Shown: in pieces, positions 59,703 to 64,000 of the stretch
How positions within the stretch are numbered: the first letter of the stretch is position 1
Layout: each line of letters starts with the position of its first letter
Origin: JAPXLN01 sp033809515
GTDB taxonomy: Bacteria; Bacillota; Sulfobacillia; Fermentithermobacillales; Fermentithermobacillaceae
Direction of reading: 5' to 3'
Assembly: GCA_033809515.1 (NCBI GenBank)
Contig: JAPXLN010000006.1
Location: forward strand, 24,206 to 88,205
Length of the DNA: 64,000 nt
Translations under genes and position numbers: made by a program
Notes under the pieces: generated by a model
Seen by the model: the letters and a program-made list of their open reading frames with translations, nothing else
What the model was told of the DNA's origin: nothing
Database searches by the model: none

Positions 59703-60050
59703 GTGCACTATGTTCAAGTTGCCCAACGCTTATCGGTTTCCAAGTGGACAGCTTATGACATGATGCAGCGGCTGGTCAAAGACGGCTTTGTTAGGGCCTC
59801 CTATGCCGTCGGCACTCCCGGTGTCCGGGGCCGTTCGCAGGTGCTTTTCGAGCCAACCGGCTCAGGGCTCAACCTTCTTACCGGCCTTCTTGCCGGTGTT
59901 CTTTTGGTCAAGGACGTCTTTCAGAAAGCGCCTGAGTTAGAGCACATGGTAGCACGGTTTTCGCAACAGGTGTCGCTCCTGGGGGACAGTTCCAGAGAAG
60001 ATCTCATGGATTTCGCAAGGTTAGTCGTAGGAAACCCCGGACGGGCATAG
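59703..60050 (+). CDS. Helix-turn-helix regulator
   Basis: 115 residues from GTG 59703. The start H-Y-V-Q-V-A-Q-R-L-S-V-S-K-W-T-A-Y-D-M-M-Q-R-L-V-K-D-G-F-V is a winged-helix recognition region, followed by a helical domain. In-frame codons upstream, back to a TAG at 59628, read S-P-R-Q-H-E-F-L-E-A-V-A-D-L and look like the family's first helix, but no ATG, GTG or TTG is present there, so the true start is unclear. It immediately precedes a radical SAM gene and may regulate it. Confidence 0.72.
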   Translation: MHYVQVAQRLSVSKWTAYDMMQRLVKDGFVRASYAVGTPGVRGRSQVLFEPTGSGLNLLTGLLAGVLLVKDVFQKAPELEHMVARFSQQVSLLGDSSREDLMDFARLVVGNPGRA

Positions 60051-60157
60051 TCATATGGGAGGTAGTGTGTTCTGCTTTGCGTTGCTCGATTGACCATAGT
60101 TGGTTGCGACGGGAATTGGGCAGTATATTAGCAACTGGTATTGGGGAGGAACGCGAC

Positions 60158-61594
60158 ATGTCCTTTGAGACAGCCAAGGCGGTGTTAGGAGAAGCTGTTT
60201 TGAGGCAGGGACTGAGGTATCTTGAGGCCGATCCCGAGAAGAACCTCCTGAACATGCTCAAATGGGGAGAACTCATAGCCAGAGATGAACGGCACAAGCA
60301 GTATGCCAGGAGCTGGGCCAGGTCTTTCGCAGACAAAGATAATAACTGGCGAGAGCTGGTCATGCGCCTTATCAAAGGGACATCTCCGAAAGTCCTGGAG
60401 AAGCTGGTCATTAACTACTTCGTGAACGCCTGCATTGTGCATTCGGTCAAGAGACAGGAATCACGTGAGAAACACGGAATTCACCTTCCATGGGCCATGC
60501 TCATAGATCCTACAGGCAAATGCAATCTCAGATGCAAAGGGTGCTGGGCCGGACAATACGATACATGGCGAGACATGGATTACGAGACGCTGAACCGTGT
60601 CATTGGGGAAGCTGAGGATCTGGGTATGCATCTTATCGTGGTGTCAGGCGGCGAGCCTACGGTGAGGATGGACCATCTAATGTCTCTTGCCAGGAACTAT
60701 GATCAGAGCGTGTTCCATGTTTTCACCAATGGAACCCTGATAGACAAGAGCGTAGCCGCGAAGTTTGCGGACCTGGGCAATGTCACTTTTGCCATAAGTC
60801 TGGAGGGGTTTGAAGATGAAACTGATGCAAGACGGGGAAAGGGCACCTTCAAAAAGATTATGGCAGCCATGGATAATCTGAGGGAGGCAGGCGTCGTATT
60901 CGGGTTTTCGGCCACTTACACCAGGTTGAACACTGAGACTGTGGGAAGCGATGAGTTCATAGATCTGATGGTTGATAAGGGCTGTGCTCTAGGCTGGCTG
61001 TTCACCTACGTTCCTGTTGGCGGTGAGGCCGATCTGGAGTACATGGCGACTCCGGAGCAAAGGAAGTTAATGCACTATCAGGTAGAGAAGTGGCGCAGAG
61101 AGAAACCGATTTTCGTGGCGGACTTCTGGAACGATGGTGTAGCGGTAGGGGGATGCATAGCCGGCGGAAGGAGCTACTTTCACATCAACGCCATGGGAGA
61201 TGTGGAGCCATGCGCTTTTGTACACTATGCCAACGTCAATATCAAAGACACTACCCTGGTGGAGGCGCTGAGATCTCCGCTGTTCAGAGCGTATCAGGAG
61301 AACCAGCCGTTTAGCGGGAATCACATGAGGCCCTGTCCCATAATAGATAACCCGTGGATGTTAGAAAAGATGGTATCGGAATCAGGAGCATACTCTACTC
61401 AAAAAGACGGCATTACCGCCACACAGCTGTGCAGGCCGTTGTACGGATACGCCGCCGCATGGGGTAAGGTTGCAGACGAGATCATGTCCGGCGCAGGGCA
61501 GGAAGCTGTTGGGGAGAGGCATTTCCGAGGGCACTACGTCGCAGCAGAGGATGGTAAAGATGGGGCTTGTTACTCTGAACGAGGTTCTTCCTGA
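60158..61594 (+). CDS. Radical SAM protein with C-terminal SPASM-like cysteines
   Basis: 478 residues. A helical N-terminal region (1-110), then a radical SAM domain with C-N-L-R-C-K-G-C (C122, C126, C129) and S-G-G-E-P-T, and a C-terminal region with G-G-C-I-A-G-G, V-E-P-C-A-F-V and R-P-C-P-I-I, as in SPASM-type auxiliary cluster domains. Relatives are MoaA/PqqE-like enzymes that modify peptides or small molecules; no precursor peptide or substrate gene is recognisable here. ATG 60158 follows GGGGAGGA. Its C-terminal end overlaps the aldolase gene. Confidence 0.88.
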   Translation: MSFETAKAVLGEAVLRQGLRYLEADPEKNLLNMLKWGELIARDERHKQYARSWARSFADKDNNWRELVMRLIKGTSPKVLEKLVINYFVNACIVHSVKRQESREKHGIHLPWAMLIDPTGKCNLRCKGCWAGQYDTWRDMDYETLNRVIGEAEDLGMHLIVVSGGEPTVRMDHLMSLARNYDQSVFHVFTNGTLIDKSVAAKFADLGNVTFAISLEGFEDETDARRGKGTFKKIMAAMDNLREAGVVFGFSATYTRLNTETVGSDEFIDLMVDKGCALGWLFTYVPVGGEADLEYMATPEQRKLMHYQVEKWRREKPIFVADFWNDGVAVGGCIAGGRSYFHINAMGDVEPCAFVHYANVNIKDTTLVEALRSPLFRAYQENQPFSGNHMRPCPIIDNPWMLEKMVSESGAYSTQKDGITATQLCRPLYGYAAAWGKVADEIMSGAGQEAVGERHFRGHYVAAEDGKDGACYSERGSS

Positions 61595-62423
61595 AGCGTA
61601 CCGGTCCGGGTATGCAGTAGGCGCCTTCAACGCGCTGAATATTGAGTTTGGACAAGGCATTATCGAAGGCGCCTTACTGGAACGGTCGCCTGTTATCATC
61701 CAGGTCAGCGGGAGCGCCATTGAGCACTCAGGCCTGGAGGTCATGGCCGCGGCCATCAGGGCAATGGGGCAAGATAGGGAGGTCCCTGTGGTTCTTCACC
61801 TTGACCATGCCCGTGATCCGGGCCTTGTGGAGCGTGCAATCAACGCAGGGTTCACTTCGGTGATGTTTGATGGTTCGGAGCTTCCGTTTGAAGACAATGT
61901 ACGCTTGACCAAACAGGTTGTTGAGATGGCGCACAGCTTGGGCCTTTCAGCAGAAGGCGAGTTAGGGCTCGTGCCTTCGGCCAGAGACCGGAAATGGTCC
62001 ATGGAGGATCTTAGGGAATACATGACCGATCCTGCTGAGGCCAGGGCATTTGTGGAAGAGACAGGTGTTGATGCATTGGCCGTATCAGTCGGGAGCGTAC
62101 ATAAGATGCTTCGGAGGGAAGCCGGCATCCATGCCGGACGGGTGGCCGAAATACGAAGGGTCGTGAAGATTCCGCTTGTGCTCCACGGCTCTTCGGGGGT
62201 CAAGGATGACAGCCTGGCAGATGCTGTAAGAAGCGGCATAGCTAAGGTTAACATTGCTACGGCCCTTTCAGAAGAGTTTTTGGGCGCAATTCGCAGTGAG
62301 TTAGGCTCTCTTTCCATGGCCGGCACAACCGGCGCCGCAAGGCTTTTGTCCGCAGGCCGCCAGGCCATCGGCAAGCTCGTTGCTGAGAAGATTCGCCTTC
62401 TGGGAAGCTCCGGCACGGCATAG
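61560..62423 (+). CDS. Class II aldolase (fructose- or tagatose-bisphosphate type)
   Basis: 287 residues from ATG 61560 (GAGG 9 bases upstream); ATG 61551 is also possible. A-F-N-A-L-N-I-E, L-H-L-D-H-A-R-D (zinc His), the S-V-M-F-D-G-S-E-L segment, V-G-S-V-H-K and V-L-H-G-S-S-G-V match the FbaA/GatY/KbaY family. It cleaves a ketose bisphosphate to dihydroxyacetone phosphate and an aldehyde; fructose versus tagatose specificity cannot be told. The start lies inside the end of the radical SAM gene. Confidence 0.9.
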   Translation: MGLVTLNEVLPEAYRSGYAVGAFNALNIEFGQGIIEGALLERSPVIIQVSGSAIEHSGLEVMAAAIRAMGQDREVPVVLHLDHARDPGLVERAINAGFTSVMFDGSELPFEDNVRLTKQVVEMAHSLGLSAEGELGLVPSARDRKWSMEDLREYMTDPAEARAFVEETGVDALAVSVGSVHKMLRREAGIHAGRVAEIRRVVKIPLVLHGSSGVKDDSLADAVRSGIAKVNIATALSEEFLGAIRSELGSLSMAGTTGAARLLSAGRQAIGKLVAEKIRLLGSSGTA

Positions 62424-62433
62424 AAGAAAAGCA

Positions 62434-62470
62434 GAACCCGGCCTTTCAGAGCAAACCGGGTTCCGTATTT
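62434..62470 (+). terminator. Terminator between the aldolase and the right-edge gene
   Basis: An 8-bp perfect stem GAACCCGG (62434-62441) with CCGGGTTC (62456-62463) and a 14-base loop, followed by CGTATTT. Lies between convergent genes and could act on both. Confidence 0.65.
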
Positions 62471-62482
62471 CACTGTCTGCTG

Positions 62483-64000
62483 TTAGGAATCTGGTTGGGT
62501 GTCTCCTTGTATGTTGACATAGTCTGTGAAGATCAGGTAGAAGATCAGGCCTGGAATATAGGCGTTCCGGTTTCGCTTGATGTGTCTGAGCCCTTGCTCA
62601 AGAGCGTTGCCAATGGTTTCTATTAAGTCCTCCGGCGGACCCTTGGGCATGATGTTTATGGATGCAATGGCTTTGGAGTCTCTCAGATTGATACGCAAGG
62701 GTTTTCGCTTGTCGCGAAAAAGACTCTTTCGCTTGCGCCTCCCTATTCCGGTCTGCAGTCTTTTCTTGAATCTGGTCGCAAGGCTTCCCAGGCGGTTCCG
62801 CGGTAAGGTCTTGACCTCAGGCTCTGCGTCATGTGCCTGCACTTGCCTTGTTTCCTCCTGACTGCAGCAGATAGGAACGATCCTTCCTTCGGGTGAAAGG
62901 AGTATACCCGGAGCGGGTGAATCCTCATCGATGCAGGCCAGGAAGTACTGCGGGCAGTTCTCAGGGTCCGGAGCATGCTCTTTCCATGCCAAAGACATGA
63001 CGCTTGCCCATTTTTCTACCAGTTCCCTGATAGGCGGCGGCACAATAACTGATCGGAAAGCTCTTGAAAGGGCCAGAACCTCACTTCCCGGTCTGGGCCA
63101 ATCAGCCCTTTCTGATTGACTGTGATCAGAACGAGACTCCGGTCCCATGGTGAGAAAGAGGTCCTGAGAACTGCCTGGATATATGATTGTTGAGTCGCCG
63201 GACAGGGCTTGCGCAGGGAGACCCCCGGCATGAAACAGAACGGAATCACTGCACAGGTTGAACGTTCTCAGGAGGACCTTCGTAGGTTCCTCAGGGCTGC
63301 GGCGGGCCAGTCTGATATACGTTTCGTACCCGGGGGCGATGTCATACCCAAAGGCATGCCTCAGGTGAGGCGGTATTTGGGCAGGCAAGAGCGTATCGGG
63401 GAAAGAGCGGCCATTGACCAGTTTGAAGCTTGTGCCCTCAGGGGACTCTCTTCCTCTTATGCTGGAGAACAGGAGAAACCGGTCGCTGTCGCAGTATGTG
63501 CGAACATCGTCGAAGGCGAAGTTTCTGTTGCTTGCATCTGCCGGTATCTGTGTCTGAGCTTCACCATTGTGGTACCACAGACCGGTTCTCGGGCACTTGA
63601 CAACGCCTGCCCGGGCCAGGCCTCTGTAAGAAGGGTACACCACTAGTGCGCCGTAGGTCAGCCACTGGACGTCTTCTCCGGCAGTATCAACGAAGTCGTG
63701 CTGCCACAAGGGAAGCGTACTCAGGCAGTATACGAAAGTCCCCGGGCGATTGGGTCTGAGCTTGTACAGGCGAGTGTTTTCCCTTCCCCGAAGACGCAAA
63801 GGGGCGATCTTTATGTTGCCCGGGTTTACGTACAGGTCCAGGGATTCTTCACTATGGATTTCGGGGTTTTGGCGAAGATCGGTGACGGTTATGATCAGTT
63901 CGTCGCCTGCCTCCAAATCTATTCTGGGTGCGGGCACGCATGGCGCTGAGACATCATGCGAATGAGCAGGAAGTTCGGGGTCTGCAGCGCCCCGGCCCCT
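62483..64000 (-). CDS. Cupredoxin-fold protein with an unusual basic C-terminus (N-terminus cut by window edge)
   Basis: The minus frame is open from base 64000 to a stop at 62483, about 505 codons; an internal GTG at 63937 is not the likely start because the upstream codons look coding. An L-E-A-G-D-E-L-I-I-T-V-T-D-L strand and Y-K-L-R-P-N-R-P-G-T-F-V-Y resemble multicopper-oxidase cupredoxin domains, but the H-x-H copper motifs are not seen in the part available. The last 100 residues are Lys/Arg-rich, with a short hydrophobic stretch (I-P-G-L-I-F-Y-L-I-F). I do not recognise a specific family; surface or spore-coat function is speculation. Confidence 0.55.
   Translation of the reverse strand, partial: RGRGAADPELPAHSHDVSAPCVPAPRIDLEAGDELIITVTDLRQNPEIHSEESLDLYVNPGNIKIAPLRLRGRENTRLYKLRPNRPGTFVYCLSTLPLWQHDFVDTAGEDVQWLTYGALVVYPSYRGLARAGVVKCPRTGLWYHNGEAQTQIPADASNRNFAFDDVRTYCDSDRFLLFSSIRGRESPEGTSFKLVNGRSFPDTLLPAQIPPHLRHAFGYDIAPGYETYIRLARRSPEEPTKVLLRTFNLCSDSVLFHAGGLPAQALSGDSTIIYPGSSQDLFLTMGPESRSDHSQSERADWPRPGSEVLALSRAFRSVIVPPPIRELVEKWASVMSLAWKEHAPDPENCPQYFLACIDEDSPAPGILLSPEGRIVPICCSQEETRQVQAHDAEPEVKTLPRNRLGSLATRFKKRLQTGIGRRKRKSLFRDKRKPLRINLRDSKAIASINIMPKGPPEDLIETIGNALEQGLRHIKRNRNAYIPGLIFYLIFTDYVNIQGDTQPDS

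Overview
The window reads as a chromosomal segment of an endospore-forming member of the Bacillota (Firmicutes), probably a clostridial or related deep-branching lineage. The evidence is the order rpsU-yqfC-yqfD-phoH-pgpH-ybeY-dgkA-recO-glyQ-glyS-ppdK-dnaG-rpoD, sporulation genes (spoIIP, yqfC, yqfD, a small YjcZ-like gene), HrcA/CIRCE heat-shock control, and a T-box leader on valS. By eye the G+C content is somewhat above 50%. Initiation at TTG is unusually frequent: about 19 of 58 protein genes. I saw no insertion sequence, prophage block or CRISPR array; almost everything is core chromosome. Both ends cut a gene: a secreted beta-propeller/serine-hydrolase fusion at the left, and a cupredoxin-like protein at the right.

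Layout. 1-2.4 kb (minus): the left-edge fusion and a DegV protein. 2.5-13.1 kb (plus): comEA, the CIRCE-controlled groES-groEL pair, a periplasmic adaptor with a MacB/FtsX-type permease but no ATPase, comEC, a VanW-family protein and holA. 13.1-18.7 kb (minus): valS with its T-box, folC, a SPOR-domain protein and rpsT. 18.8-20 kb: an amidase remnant, three tRNA genes (Asn, Met, Glu; minus) and a small membrane protein. 20-29.6 kb (plus): spoIIP, then hrcA, an archaeal-like (Group III) chaperonin, dnaJ, rsmE, a polysaccharide deacetylase, mtaB, ddl and rpsU. 29.7-46.5 kb: the yqfC-to-recO cluster, glyQS, ppdK, dnaG-rpoD and a chromate-transporter pair. 46.5-52.8 kb: the lower-glycolysis operon gap-pgk-tpi-gpmI-eno plus secG. 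52.8-59.4 kb: hppA, an HD protein, smpB and tmRNA, a MarR regulator, a DUF2179 protein, rph, rdgB and a YfcE-type phosphoesterase. 59.4-64 kb: the YjcZ-like gene, an HTH protein, a radical SAM protein, a class II aldolase and the right-edge gene.

The most notable feature is the stress locus at 21.2-25.1 kb. A second perfect CIRCE controls hrcA, followed by a thermosome-like chaperonin and dnaJ. The slot between hrcA and dnaJ, where Firmicutes normally carry grpE and dnaK, is filled by the chaperonin gene alone. The cell therefore encodes two chaperonin classes, GroEL/GroES and Group III, under one HrcA circuit, and its DnaJ sits beside a chaperonin rather than DnaK.

The metabolic genes fit together: gap to eno makes phosphoenolpyruvate, PPDK interconverts it with pyruvate using AMP and PPi, and a membrane pyrophosphatase (signature of the K+-dependent type) turns PPi into an ion gradient.
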